Shown here piece by piece: positions 7,826 to 16,821 of a stretch of DNA of 64,000 nucleotides. Every line of letters starts with the position of its first letter. Position 1 is the first letter of the stretch. The notes under the pieces were generated by a model. The model was not told where the DNA came from, searched no databases, and was given only the letters and a program-made list of their open reading frames with translations. The stretch covers positions 2,356,001 to 2,420,000 of the forward strand of contig NC_019673.1 of assembly GCF_000328705.1 (NCBI RefSeq). The letters run 5' to 3'. Source of the DNA: Saccharothrix espanaensis DSM 44229. Its GTDB lineage: Bacteria; Actinomycetota; Actinomycetes; Mycobacteriales; Pseudonocardiaceae. Both the position numbers and the translations under genes were made by a program.

Positions 7826-10800
7826 TGGCACTCCTGTCTCACCGAGGACTGCGTGGTCTCGGCCGTCAGCGCGCGGAATTCGGTCGTGGTGCGCCGGGCC
7901 AGCGCCGGGGAGACCCGGCTGAGCACCCGGCAGTCGAGGTGGCCGCCGTCGGCCACCACGTAGAAGGCGAACGGGTTGCGCGGCGGCGAGCCGGGCACCC
8001 GGATCGGCGTGGTCGCGCCGCTCGGGTCGGGCGCGGCGTCGTGTTCGAGGACGACGACCGCGTCACCCACCGGGGCCAGCCCCTGGTCGGGGCGGGCCGC
8101 GCCGAACCCGGGAGCGGCGTGCGCCGCGCCGACCGCGTCGAGCAGGTCCGCGGCGACGGCCCTGCGGCGCTCGGCACGGCCTTCCGGCGTCGTGCGGGCG
8201 ACCACGATCGGCACGTCGACCACGTAGTTGCCGACCGCGCGGGCCTGCCCCGGGGTGCGCAGCGACACCGGTGTCTCCACGACGACCGCGTCCGTGTCCA
8301 GCGTCCGCAGCAGCGCCTCGGCCACGAACTCGACGAGGACGGCGGGCAGCGGGAGTTCCTCGCGTTCGGCGACGGTGTGCGCCGCCGACACCGCGAGCGT
8401 CTCGAAGCCGGGCTCGGGGTGCCGCTGCGCGGCGCGCAGAGCGGGGGAGCGGGGTGTCGCCCGCAACCGGTCGCGGACCTGCCGCCAGTGACCGGACGCG
8501 TCGACCCGGCCGGTGGTCGGGACGCTCGCCACCTCGGTCGGAGCCGCCGCGATGCCGTCGACCAGGCGGCGGCGCAGATCGGCGAGCAGCGTCGCCAGCC
8601 CGACCCCGTCGCACACGATGTGGTGCACGACAAGGCACACGGCGACATCCGGCGAGTCGGACGAGCGGACGACCACGGCGCGCACGAGCTGGTCGCCGGC
8701 GATGTCGAACGGCCGGTAGAACTCGGCGCGGACCTCGGGGCGCTCGCAGTCGTCCACGGGACCGGTCAGCACGACGGTCCGCACCTGCGCCGGACGGGGC
8801 GGTCGGATCGTGCGCGTGGGGCGGCCGTGATCGTCGCCGTAGTTGAGCCGCAGCTGCGGTGTGTCGTGGACGAGCCGGTCGAGGGCGGCGGTGATCTCGT
8901 CGTCCGACAGCGGTTCGGCTGTCCGGAAGCCCGCGACCACGTTGGCCGAGCCGTCGTGCGGGAACAGCTGGGTCCACGCCCAGATCGGCCGTTCCGCCGC
9001 TGTCAGACCGGGTTCCACGGCGGCGGTGTCGGCCGGACCGGCCGGGCGGGCCTCCGCGCGCCGCCCGTCGATCACCTGCGCGAGCGCCGCCACGCGCGGG
9101 TGCCGGAGCACGTCGTGCAGCGTGACGTCCACGCCGAACCGGCGCGCCAGCCCGTCGTTGAGGTCCAGCGCCAGCAGGGAATGCCCACCCAGCCCGAAGA
9201 AGTTGGCCCCCGGTGGGGGCACCGCCACCCCGAGGACCCGCGCGAACTCCTCGGCGACGCCCGCCTCGGTGCTCGTGGCCGCCGCGGCGGCCTGCGCGGA
9301 TGTTCCGGCGGTGCCGGTCGCGTGGTGGGTGGCGGTGCGGCGCACCAGTTCGCGGTAGTCGACCTTGCCCGAGTGCAGGCGTGGCAACGAATCGACCGGC
9401 ATGATCTGCTCCGGCACGCTCGCGGCGGCGAGGTGCCCGGAGACGTCGGCCCGCACGTCGTCCTCGGTCCGGCCCGGCTCGTCCACCACGACCCACACCC
9501 GCAGCGCGGCCGTGCCGCCCGGGGTCTCGTCGGCGAGGGCCGCGGCGTCGACCACGTACGGGATCGCGCGGAAGGCGCGCTCCACGTCGTCCAGGTCGAT
9601 CTTCACCCCGCGCCGCTTGACCACCCGGTCGCGGCGGCCCCGGAGCCGGAGCAGCCCGCGCTCGTCCACGTAGCCGAGGTCTCCGGTGTGGAACGTCAGG
9701 ACACCGTTGGCGTCCAACGGGAACGGCGTCCCGGTGTGCGCGCCGGCGACGCCGTAGCCGGGGCACAGGTGCGGCGACCGGATGACGATCTCGCCGGGAC
9801 GGTCCGGTGACGCCGCGCCCGCGCCGTCCGGCGGCAGCACGTCGACCACCCGGCCGGGGATGGCCGTGCCGAGCGGGAGGTCCGGCAGGTCGAGGTCGGC
9901 GGCGGTGATCTCGTGCCACGTGGCCAGCACGCACTCGGTGGGGCCGAACTCGTTGTGCAGCCGGAGCCGGTCGCCGAGCGGCCCGGCGAGGTCGGCCACC
10001 GCGCGGGCCAGGGCGGGCTCGAACCGCTCGCCGCTGCACATCACGTGGGTCAGGTCGGGTGGCAGCCCGCGACCGTCCTCGACCGCCGCGGCGACCAGGG
10101 CGCGCAGGATCGACGGCGTGGTCTCGAAGTGGGTCACCCGCGAGGTGCGCAGCCACTCCAGCACGCTGCGCCCGCTGCGCCGTGCGTCGAGGCCGGCGAC
10201 GACACCCACGGCACCGGCCGCCAGCGCGGCGAACACCTGACAGTGGTGGGCGTCGTAGGTCGGCGCGGCCCACACCGCGAGCCGGGAGTTCTCGTCCAGG
10301 GAGTACCGGTCGACGAACTGCCGGACGTACTGGTCGAACGCGGTCCTGGTCAGCTGCACCAGTTTGGGTGTGCCCGTGGTGCCCGAGGTGCGCACGGTGT
10401 AGGCGTGCTCGGAGATCTGCGGGACGGCAAGTCCACTTTGCACTGTCCCCAGTGGCGTAGTTCTCGTTGCTGTGGCGAGGAGTTCGTCACCGGTGACGAT
10501 CGGTGGGCTGTCGATCACCCGGCCGCTGTCAGGGGACAGGTGGTCCTCCGACAGGTCGATCACCGCGCCGGAGCCGAACGCCTCGACGTGCGCGCGCCTG
10601 ATCTCCGGCGCCTCCCCGGCGTCGACCACCGCGAACTCGTGGCCCGCGAGGTGCGCGGCGGCGATGGTCGACACGAGCCGCAGCGACTGCCGGCCGACGA
10701 TGGTCACGCGCTCGACACCGGCCAGCGCGGGGTGGTCGAGCATGGCCCCGGCCAGCGCGGTCAGGTCCGCCGAGCGCACCGCCGCGCCGTGGCCGTCGGT

Positions 10801-10926
10801 GAACCGCACGACCCCGGGACGGTGGTCCGGGCGCTCGCGGACCGGCGTCGGGAGGCCGCCGGTGAGGTCACCGGGCATGGTCGTACCCGGCGGGCGTGGG
10901 TGTCGGGCGCATGACTCCTCAGACAT
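7810..10926 (-). CDS. Nonribosomal peptide synthetase, A-T-C module
   Basis: About 1,038 residues with three domains. The adenylation domain has the loop VRTSGTTGTPKLV (near residue 180), an A4 aspartate in PTYDAHHCQ, HNEFGPTECV and the A10 lysine in RLHSGKVDYREL. A carrier domain follows (NFFGLGGHSLLAL, serine near residue 582), then a condensation domain with HHIVCDG near residue 769. The order A-T-C without a leading C domain marks an initiating module, and the final condensation domain would act on a carrier protein in trans, most simply the 79-residue one downstream. The start is uncertain: ATG 10926, ATG 10878 and GTG 11034 are all in frame and none has a strong ribosome site. It is the first gene of the operon and overlaps the lyase by 16 bp. 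Confidence 0.88.
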   Translation of the reverse strand: MSEESCARHPRPPGTTMPGDLTGGLPTPVRERPDHRPGVVRFTDGHGAAVRSADLTALAGAMLDHPALAGVERVTIVGRQSLRLVSTIAAAHLAGHEFAVVDAGEAPEIRRAHVEAFGSGAVIDLSEDHLSPDSGRVIDSPPIVTGDELLATATRTTPLGTVQSGLAVPQISEHAYTVRTSGTTGTPKLVQLTRTAFDQYVRQFVDRYSLDENSRLAVWAAPTYDAHHCQVFAALAAGAVGVVAGLDARRSGRSVLEWLRTSRVTHFETTPSILRALVAAAVEDGRGLPPDLTHVMCSGERFEPALARAVADLAGPLGDRLRLHNEFGPTECVLATWHEITAADLDLPDLPLGTAIPGRVVDVLPPDGAGAASPDRPGEIVIRSPHLCPGYGVAGAHTGTPFPLDANGVLTFHTGDLGYVDERGLLRLRGRRDRVVKRRGVKIDLDDVERAFRAIPYVVDAAALADETPGGTAALRVWVVVDEPGRTEDDVRADVSGHLAAASVPEQIMPVDSLPRLHSGKVDYRELVRRTATHHATGTAGTSAQAAAAATSTEAGVAEEFARVLGVAVPPPGANFFGLGGHSLLALDLNDGLARRFGVDVTLHDVLRHPRVAALAQVIDGRRAEARPAGPADTAAVEPGLTAAERPIWAWTQLFPHDGSANVVAGFRTAEPLSDDEITAALDRLVHDTPQLRLNYGDDHGRPTRTIRPPRPAQVRTVVLTGPVDDCERPEVRAEFYRPFDIAGDQLVRAVVVRSSDSPDVAVCLVVHHIVCDGVGLATLLADLRRRLVDGIAAAPTEVASVPTTGRVDASGHWRQVRDRLRATPRSPALRAAQRHPEPGFETLAVSAAHTVAEREELPLPAVLVEFVAEALLRTLDTDAVVVETPVSLRTPGQARAVGNYVVDVPIVVARTTPEGRAERRRAVAADLLDAVGAAHAAPGFGAARPDQGLAPVGDAVVVLEHDAAPDPSGATTPIRVPGSPPRNPFAFYVVADGGHLDCRVLSRVSPALARRTTTEFRALTAETTQSSVRQECQWPRT

Positions 10927-11583
10927 TCCGAAATAGTCGGGTCGAGCGGTTTCGGGCAGCCACCGGACTCGTCTGCTCCATTCGGACCGTGCTTCGACGC
11001 AGTGCCCGGGACGGGCGCCGAGGTGCTCGCACACAATTATTCCCCGGCACCTCGCCTAGATTATGACCACGCGCGGAGCCGGAAGACCACCGGGCCCGGT
11101 CGAACCACCCGGTTGGCAGTCACGGTCGCTGTCGGCAGCAGTGCGGAACGCGCTCATCACTCGAACGGACCATTGCCGGGCGGTCGTCGCCCCAGGTTCC
11201 GGCCGCCGGCGTTCCGCAGGGTGCCTGCCTGCAAATTGGCGAGCTGACCAGCCCATACGTGGACGGCTGATCGGCGGAGGGGTGCCCGTAGTGGGGATCA
11301 CGGCGATGAGGCCGGGCAGGTGCGAACCACCGGAGTCACAGCGGTCGAGGCTCGTGGTAATGGCCTCGGCGGCGCTGTGGCAAATGTGCTTCCCAAACCG
11401 AAGAGATAGCCGAACCGACGTTGTGCGGGTTCGGTTACACGTATTTCTTCCGGTCGTCCGGAGTGGTCTCCCGGGTGCGGTGGTAGGTCATCCGGTGGTG
11501 GTGCACAATTAGTCGGCCGGTCATGTGCAATTACTTGTGCGGTGTTCTCGGCGGGCGGTTCGCCGATCGGCGGAATGCGCCGA
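10927..11583. other. Long leader/intergenic region between SARP and NRPS operon
   Basis: No convincing gene is visible in about 650 bp. The region must hold the promoter of the biosynthetic operon. It is relatively AT-rich at both ends for this genome, with three CAATTA hexamers described in the next entry. A TAATCT hexamer reading leftwards near 11055-11060 could be a -10 element, but no good -35 accompanies it. Short open frames here have weak codon bias and no ribosome site, so they were not called. Confidence 0.5.
11506..11533 (-). promoter_or_regulatory. Direct TAATTG repeats, 22 bp apart (candidate SARP boxes)
   Basis: On the minus strand TAATTG occurs at 11533-11528 and again at 11511-11506, exactly 22 bp apart and in the same orientation; each is followed by GCAC or GTGCAC. 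A third copy with a similar flank lies at 11039-11034, next to the NRPS start region. Repeats spaced by one or two helical turns (11 or 22 bp) are the usual form of SARP binding sites, and the SARP gene is adjacent. Binding is inference. Confidence 0.4.
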
Positions 11584-14500
11584 TCAACCTCGGATCCGCG
11601 CGGCCCGGTCCGTGTCGCCGATGCGCAGGTACACCTCGCGCGCCTCGGCGAACGCCCGCCGCGCGGCGACCTGGTCGACGTGCTCGTACGCGCGACCCAG
11701 CGACTCCAGCGCGGCGGCGTGGTACGAGTGCCACCCCCTGGTGCGCCACAGCGCGACGGACTCCTCCAGGTGCACGACGGCGTCGTGCGGCCGGTTCTGC
11801 TCCAGAGCCAGCAGCCCCAGCAGTTCCAGACCTTCCGCCGTGTGGTGGGTCATCCGGTGCCGGCGGCTCAGCGCCAGCGAGCGCTCGGCGTCGGCGCACG
11901 CCCGTTCGAGGTCGACCCGCAGGTGCAGGCGGGCGGAGGCGAGCAGGGTGAGCACCTCGGTGTAGGAGTCGCGGTAGGTGCGGGCGATGGCCAGCGACTG
12001 GTCCAGCATGTGCTTGCTGACCTCGAACTCGCCGGCTTCCCGGTACCCGATGCCCGCGAACTGCAGTGCCGTGGCCTCCCAGCGCGGGTTGCCCAGCTCC
12101 CGCGCGTGGGTGAGCGCGCGTTCGGCGTGCCGGACGGCGACGGCCACCTGGCGGTTGTCGAAGTGCGCGACGGCCAGCGCCAGTTCGGCCCGCGCCAACC
12201 CGCCGACGTGGCCCGCCCGCCCGGCCAGGACGAGCGCCGCCTCGGCCGTGGCGACGGCCTCCGCGTGCCGGCCGGCGGCGGTCGAGGACCACGAGTGCAT
12301 CACGGCCACGTCCGACGCGCCCGCGTCGTGGCCGAGCTCCACGAACAGGTCCCACAGCGCCAGCGCTTCCACCCGCATCCGGTCCATCGCCTCGCCCGGC
12401 CCGTCGGAGATCCAGGTCGTCACGTCGAGCAGCCCGCGCCGCATCACCGCTTCACCGAGCCGGTTGCCGTGCCGGACGCACACGTCGAGCACCTCGCGGT
12501 TGAGCGCGAGCCAGTCCGAGTACATGCCGCGCAGGTCGAAGTACTTCTCCAGGCACCCGGCCAGGTCGAAGGCGAGGTCGGTCGACCCGGCGCGGCACGC
12601 CTGGCGCACGGCCGAGATCAACGCCGACCGCTCCGCGTCGAACCAGGTGTCCGACCACTCCGGCGACAGGTCCGGCACCAGGTCGTCCACCGGCGGCCGG
12701 TGGGCGGCACCGCCGATGCGCGCGTAGCAGGGGCCGGGCACGAACCCGGTCAGCCGCTCGGCGTGCGCCAGCCAGCCGCCCAGCGCCCGTTCGACGGCGC
12801 GGTCGCGGTCGGCGGCGGTCTCCTCGTCCTCGGCGTGCTCGGCGGCGAACAGCCGGATCAGGTCGTGGCACCGGTACCGGTACTGGCCCACCGGGTCGAC
12901 CTCGGACACGGTCAGCAGGTGGGCGTCGACCAGCTCCTCGGCGTGCCCGATCGCCTCGTCCAGCGGGAGTTCGAGCAGCACGGCCGCGACCCACGGCGGG
13001 AAGTCCGGCACCGCGACCAGCCCGAGCAGGCGCAACAACCGCCGGGCGGTCGGGGTCAGCCCCGCGTAGCTCATCGCGAAGGACGCGCGCACCTCCAGGT
13101 CGCCGACGGCGAGCCGGTCCAGCCGGCGGCGCTCGTCGCTGAGCTGCCCCACCAGGTGGTCCAGCCGCCACGTGCGCCGCGCGGCCAGGCGCGCCCCGGC
13201 GATCCGCACGGCCAGCGGCAGCCCGCCGCACAGCGCGACGATCCGCTCGGCGGCGGCGGGCTCGGCCGCGACCCGCTGCGCGCCCACCAGGCTGGTCAGC
13301 AGCGCCACGCCCTCGTCGGTGGTGAACACGTCCAGCTCGACCCACTCGACGCCCTCGGCCCCGGTCGGCTTGGCCCGGCTGGTGACCAGCACCGCGCAGC
13401 CGCCCGCCCCCGGCAGCAGCGGGTAGACCTGGCCGACCGCCGTGGCGTTGTCCAGCACGAGCAGCACCGTCCGGCCGCGCAGCATCGTGCGGAACAGGTC
13501 GCCGCGCTCGACGTGGTCGGCCGGGATGGCGCGGTCCGGGACGCCGAGCGTCCGCAGCAGCCGGGCCAGCACGTCGCCCGGTGCCGCGCCGCCCAGGTCC
13601 ACCCAGAGCTGGCCGTCGGGGAAGCGGTCGGCGACCCGGTGCGCGACGTGCCGCGCGAGCGAGCTCTTGCCGATCCCGCCCATGCCGACGACCGCGACCA
13701 CCCTCCCGCCCGCGATCGACCGCTCGACCAGCGCCGCGGGCTGTCCGGCCCGGTCGGTGAAGTCGTGCACGTCGGGCGGCAGCGTCGCGGGCGCGGACCA
13801 CGTGACGGCCTCCGCCGGGGCCTCCTGCTCCGCGTCCACCTCGATCCGCAGCAGCTCCGGATCGGCGGCCAGCACCCGCCGCCGCAGCTCGACCAGCGCG
13901 ACCCCGGGATCCACGCCCAGCTCGGCCACCAGCGACCGGCGGGTGCGGTCGACGCACGCCAGCGCGTCGGCCGTGCGGCCCAACCGGTGCAGGGCCAGCG
14001 CCAGTTGGCCCGCGACCCGTTCGTCCAGCGGGTTCTCGGCGGAGCGGACCGAGGCGATGGCGAGCGCGTCGGCGTCACGGCCGCAGCGCAGCAGCAAGTC
14101 GCACAAGTCGAGTTGGGCGGCGGCGTGCTCGCGCTGCAACGTCGTGCGGTGCGTGGTGAACCAGGCGCTGACCGCTCCGCTGAACGGCTCGCCGCGCCAC
14201 AGCTCCAGCGCCTGCCGCACCAGCTCGGCCGCCTCGCCGGGGCGTCCGGTCGCCTTGGCCTGCGCGACCAACCGGCGGAACCGGTGCACGTCCACCACGT
14301 CCGGGTCGACCCGTGCCACGTACCCGCCCGGGTGCCGCTCGATGAGCACGTGCCCGGCATCCGACGACAGCGCGCGGCGCAGCCGGGACAGGTAGCTGTG
14401 CAACGTGTTCTGCGCGCCGCGGGGCGCGTCCTCGCCCCAGACCCGTTCCAGGATCCGCGTCAGCGGCACGACCCGGTCCGCGTCGACCAGCAGCGCCGCC

Positions 14501-14595
14501 AGCACGTACCGCTGCTTCTGGTGCCCCAGATCCACCGCGTTCGGACCGAGCCACGCCTCGATCTGCCCCAGCAGGCTGAACCTGATCGCCCCCAC
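11584..14595 (-). CDS. SARP/AfsR-type transcriptional regulator (1)
   Basis: A 1,003-residue regulator of the AfsR class. The N-terminal winged-helix region (IRFSLLGQIEAW to VARVDPDVVDVHRF) and bacterial transcriptional activation domain occupy roughly the first 250 residues. An NB-ARC ATPase follows, with its P-loop VVGMGGIGKSSLA near residue 305 and VLLVLDNA as Walker B. The C-terminal third is tetratricopeptide-like helical repeats. GTG 14595 is chosen because GGGAGG lies four bases upstream and the SARP domain begins at once. It reads in the same direction as the NRPS operon and ends about 0.65 kb before it, making it the obvious candidate activator; transcription could also read through into the operon. 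Confidence 0.92.
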   Translation of the reverse strand: MGAIRFSLLGQIEAWLGPNAVDLGHQKQRYVLAALLVDADRVVPLTRILERVWGEDAPRGAQNTLHSYLSRLRRALSSDAGHVLIERHPGGYVARVDPDVVDVHRFRRLVAQAKATGRPGEAAELVRQALELWRGEPFSGAVSAWFTTHRTTLQREHAAAQLDLCDLLLRCGRDADALAIASVRSAENPLDERVAGQLALALHRLGRTADALACVDRTRRSLVAELGVDPGVALVELRRRVLAADPELLRIEVDAEQEAPAEAVTWSAPATLPPDVHDFTDRAGQPAALVERSIAGGRVVAVVGMGGIGKSSLARHVAHRVADRFPDGQLWVDLGGAAPGDVLARLLRTLGVPDRAIPADHVERGDLFRTMLRGRTVLLVLDNATAVGQVYPLLPGAGGCAVLVTSRAKPTGAEGVEWVELDVFTTDEGVALLTSLVGAQRVAAEPAAAERIVALCGGLPLAVRIAGARLAARRTWRLDHLVGQLSDERRRLDRLAVGDLEVRASFAMSYAGLTPTARRLLRLLGLVAVPDFPPWVAAVLLELPLDEAIGHAEELVDAHLLTVSEVDPVGQYRYRCHDLIRLFAAEHAEDEETAADRDRAVERALGGWLAHAERLTGFVPGPCYARIGGAAHRPPVDDLVPDLSPEWSDTWFDAERSALISAVRQACRAGSTDLAFDLAGCLEKYFDLRGMYSDWLALNREVLDVCVRHGNRLGEAVMRRGLLDVTTWISDGPGEAMDRMRVEALALWDLFVELGHDAGASDVAVMHSWSSTAAGRHAEAVATAEAALVLAGRAGHVGGLARAELALAVAHFDNRQVAVAVRHAERALTHARELGNPRWEATALQFAGIGYREAGEFEVSKHMLDQSLAIARTYRDSYTEVLTLLASARLHLRVDLERACADAERSLALSRRHRMTHHTAEGLELLGLLALEQNRPHDAVVHLEESVALWRTRGWHSYHAAALESLGRAYEHVDQVAARRAFAEAREVYLRIGDTDRAARIRG

Positions 14596-14752
14596 CGCAC
14601 CTCCCGCCGCCGCCAGGCTACTCAGGCGCGGGGTGCGCCGCCGGCCTCCGCGTGCGGGGGACGGGTGCACGCGTCCAAGGATTACCCAAGTCCGGCCCAC
14701 GACCGGGCGTCGACCCTGGTCCTCGTCCTGCCACCCACTGTGGGGAAGTGCG

Positions 14753-16711
14753 ATGCGAACCAGACCGAGATTCCTGGCACCCGTGCTGGTGCCCATCGTC
14801 GCCGCGGCGCTGGCCGCCGGCACCGCGCAGGCGGGCGCGGCACCGGCGACGCCGTCGGCCGCCGCGGTCGACGTGGTCCTGCCGCTGACCGCCGACGCCG
14901 ACGTCAACAGCGCCTTCGACGGCGGCAACGCCTTCGGCGAGTACCTGAAAGCCGGGACCGAGGCCGACGGCGAGAAGTCCCGCACCTACCTGCGGTTCGA
15001 CACCAGGGGCCTGCGTGCGCCGGTCAAGGCCGTGCTCACGCTGACCAACGTCGACGCGCCCGGCTGCGGCCCGGTGGTCGGCGCGGGGATCCAGGTCCGG
15101 CCGGTCACCGACTTCTGGGACCCGACGGCGCAGACGTGGACGCCGCAGCCGGCCAACGGCGCGACCGGCGCCGTGCTCAGCACCGAGGGCTCGCGGCAGG
15201 GGGTGTGCGGCAGCGGGCGGATGAGCTGGGACGTCACCGCCATCGTGGCCGAGTGGGCGGCCGGCACCGCGAAGAACCACGGCCTGGTCCTGCTCGCGCC
15301 GACCGAGGTCGCGGCCCGGAACTACCGGGTGTTCGCCTCCGGTGAGAACAGCGAGGGCCTGGGCGACCCGCCGACGTTGAAGGTGACCACCGAGACCCCG
15401 TTCACGCCCGGCGAGGGCGACGACCCGGCCGAACCCGGGCCCGCACCGTCCGACCAGTGGCCGGGCCGGGTGGAGCCGGACACCGGCGTGTGGCTGACCG
15501 GCGGCACGGACGTGTTCGAGCCGGGGCTGGTCACCACCCGCAGCCACAGCGCCGGGCAGCGGATCGACCTCACCAACCCGAACGAACAGGTGCTCGGCCC
15601 GGACTGGCGGCTGGAACCGCTCGGCGGCGTGCTCGGCGACCGGCTGAAGGACTTCAGCGCCAACGGGTACCTCCAGATCAGCCGCACCAGCGGCAGTTCC
15701 TCCGACCGCTACCTGGCCGACCCGGCCAGGCCCGGCACCTTCACCTCGCGCGACGGCGGCACCGTGGTCCGCAACGCCGACGGCACGTTCACCGAGCGCG
15801 ACGCCGACGCGGCCGCCGCCTCCCGCACGTGGCGCAAGGTCGGCACCGACCACCTGATCACGGCGACCACCCACCCCGAGGCGGGCACGACCACGATCGG
15901 CTACGACGCCCAAGGCCGGGTCTCCACACTCGCGGCCCCGACCGCGGACACGGCGACCTTCCGCTACGCGACAACGACCACCGCCACCGCCGCCGCGCCG
16001 GGCGATGTCGCCGGTCAGCTCAAGGACGTCGAGTACGACGCCGCCGGCGACCCGCCCCCGGCCGTCGTCGTGGCCTACTCCTACGACAGCGGCAAGCGGC
16101 TGCGCCGGGTGGACGACCTGCGCAGGATGGACGGCGAACCCGTCGCCACGAGCACCTACACCTACGACCCGGCCGGCAACATCACCCAACTGAACACCCC
16201 GCCGGACGGCCTGTGGAACCTCACCTACGCGGCTGCGGGCAAGATGCAGACCGCGACCAAGCCGCCGACCGCCGCCCTCCAGCCGCACTGCAAGTACGCC
16301 TCGCAGTACCTGTGGGGACGTGACGGGTGCTGGGCCGGCCCCGTCCCGATGTCCTACGGCGGCCGGAAGATCCAGCCGAGTTGGCGACGCACGCCCGGCA
16401 ACAAGGCGGTCGTGGGCGTGACCGACGACCGCTGCACCGCGCCCGCCCTGCAGAAGCCCGGCGGGTTCGACTTCCGGATCGCCTGCGACATGCACGACTA
16501 CGGCTACGGGATCATCTACCTCAAGACCCGGCAGTGGGACAAGTCCAAGAAGGGCGCGGTGGACTCGGTCTTCTACACCACCCTGCGCGACCACACCTGC
16601 AACGCCTACCCGTCGGCCCGGCGCTCGTCGTGCAAGAACTGGGCGAGCGACTACTACTTCTTCGTCAGCCGGTTCGGTGGTTCGAGCATGAAGTACGCCA
16701 GGGAGTACTGA
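14753..16711 (+). CDS. Secreted DNRLRE-RHS/YD-repeat protein with C-terminal phospholipase A2 domain
   Basis: A 652-residue exported protein. A signal peptide ends near AQAGAAPA. The region to about residue 200 is a DNRLRE-like beta domain (DADVNSAFDGG, SRTYLRFDTRGL, WDVTAIVAEW). Residues about 340-500 carry degenerate YD repeats such as TIGYDAQGRVSTL and YTYDPAGNITQL. The C-terminal 120 residues are a bacterial phospholipase A2: DRCTAPALQKPGGFDF is followed by ACDMHDYGYG, with catalytic His581-Asp582 and paired cysteines (Cys578, then DHTCNAY and SSCKNW) where secreted actinomycete enzymes have them. The architecture is that of a polymorphic toxin with a lipase tip. No immunity gene is evident beside it. 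GGGGAAG precedes ATG 14753. Confidence 0.88.
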   Translation: MRTRPRFLAPVLVPIVAAALAAGTAQAGAAPATPSAAAVDVVLPLTADADVNSAFDGGNAFGEYLKAGTEADGEKSRTYLRFDTRGLRAPVKAVLTLTNVDAPGCGPVVGAGIQVRPVTDFWDPTAQTWTPQPANGATGAVLSTEGSRQGVCGSGRMSWDVTAIVAEWAAGTAKNHGLVLLAPTEVAARNYRVFASGENSEGLGDPPTLKVTTETPFTPGEGDDPAEPGPAPSDQWPGRVEPDTGVWLTGGTDVFEPGLVTTRSHSAGQRIDLTNPNEQVLGPDWRLEPLGGVLGDRLKDFSANGYLQISRTSGSSSDRYLADPARPGTFTSRDGGTVVRNADGTFTERDADAAAASRTWRKVGTDHLITATTHPEAGTTTIGYDAQGRVSTLAAPTADTATFRYATTTTATAAAPGDVAGQLKDVEYDAAGDPPPAVVVAYSYDSGKRLRRVDDLRRMDGEPVATSTYTYDPAGNITQLNTPPDGLWNLTYAAAGKMQTATKPPTAALQPHCKYASQYLWGRDGCWAGPVPMSYGGRKIQPSWRRTPGNKAVVGVTDDRCTAPALQKPGGFDFRIACDMHDYGYGIIYLKTRQWDKSKKGAVDSVFYTTLRDHTCNAYPSARRSSCKNWASDYYFFVSRFGGSSMKYAREY

Positions 16712-16740
16712 ACCCTGGGTGAAGTTGTTGTGCGGTAGGC

Positions 16741-16782
16741 GAAGCGGCTCGGACCTCCGGCACGTGCGGTCCGAGCCGCTTC
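16741..16782. terminator. Bidirectional terminator hairpin
   Basis: A perfect 15-bp stem (16741-16755 paired with 16768-16782, arm GAAGCGGCTCGGACC) around a 12-base loop, 29 bp after the stop of the phospholipase gene and 40 bp before the 3' end of the convergent kinase gene. It has no long T-run, as is common for actinomycete terminators. Confidence 0.85.
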
Positions 16783-16821
16783 TTCGATCCGGAGCGGGCG
16801 TTCCGGCTCGGCGAACCTTCG

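Noticed and set aside
11063-11512. 149-codon plus-strand frame in the SARP-NRPS gap
   Set aside because: Poor third-position GC bias, no ribosome site and no recognisable motif; the region is better read as regulatory DNA.
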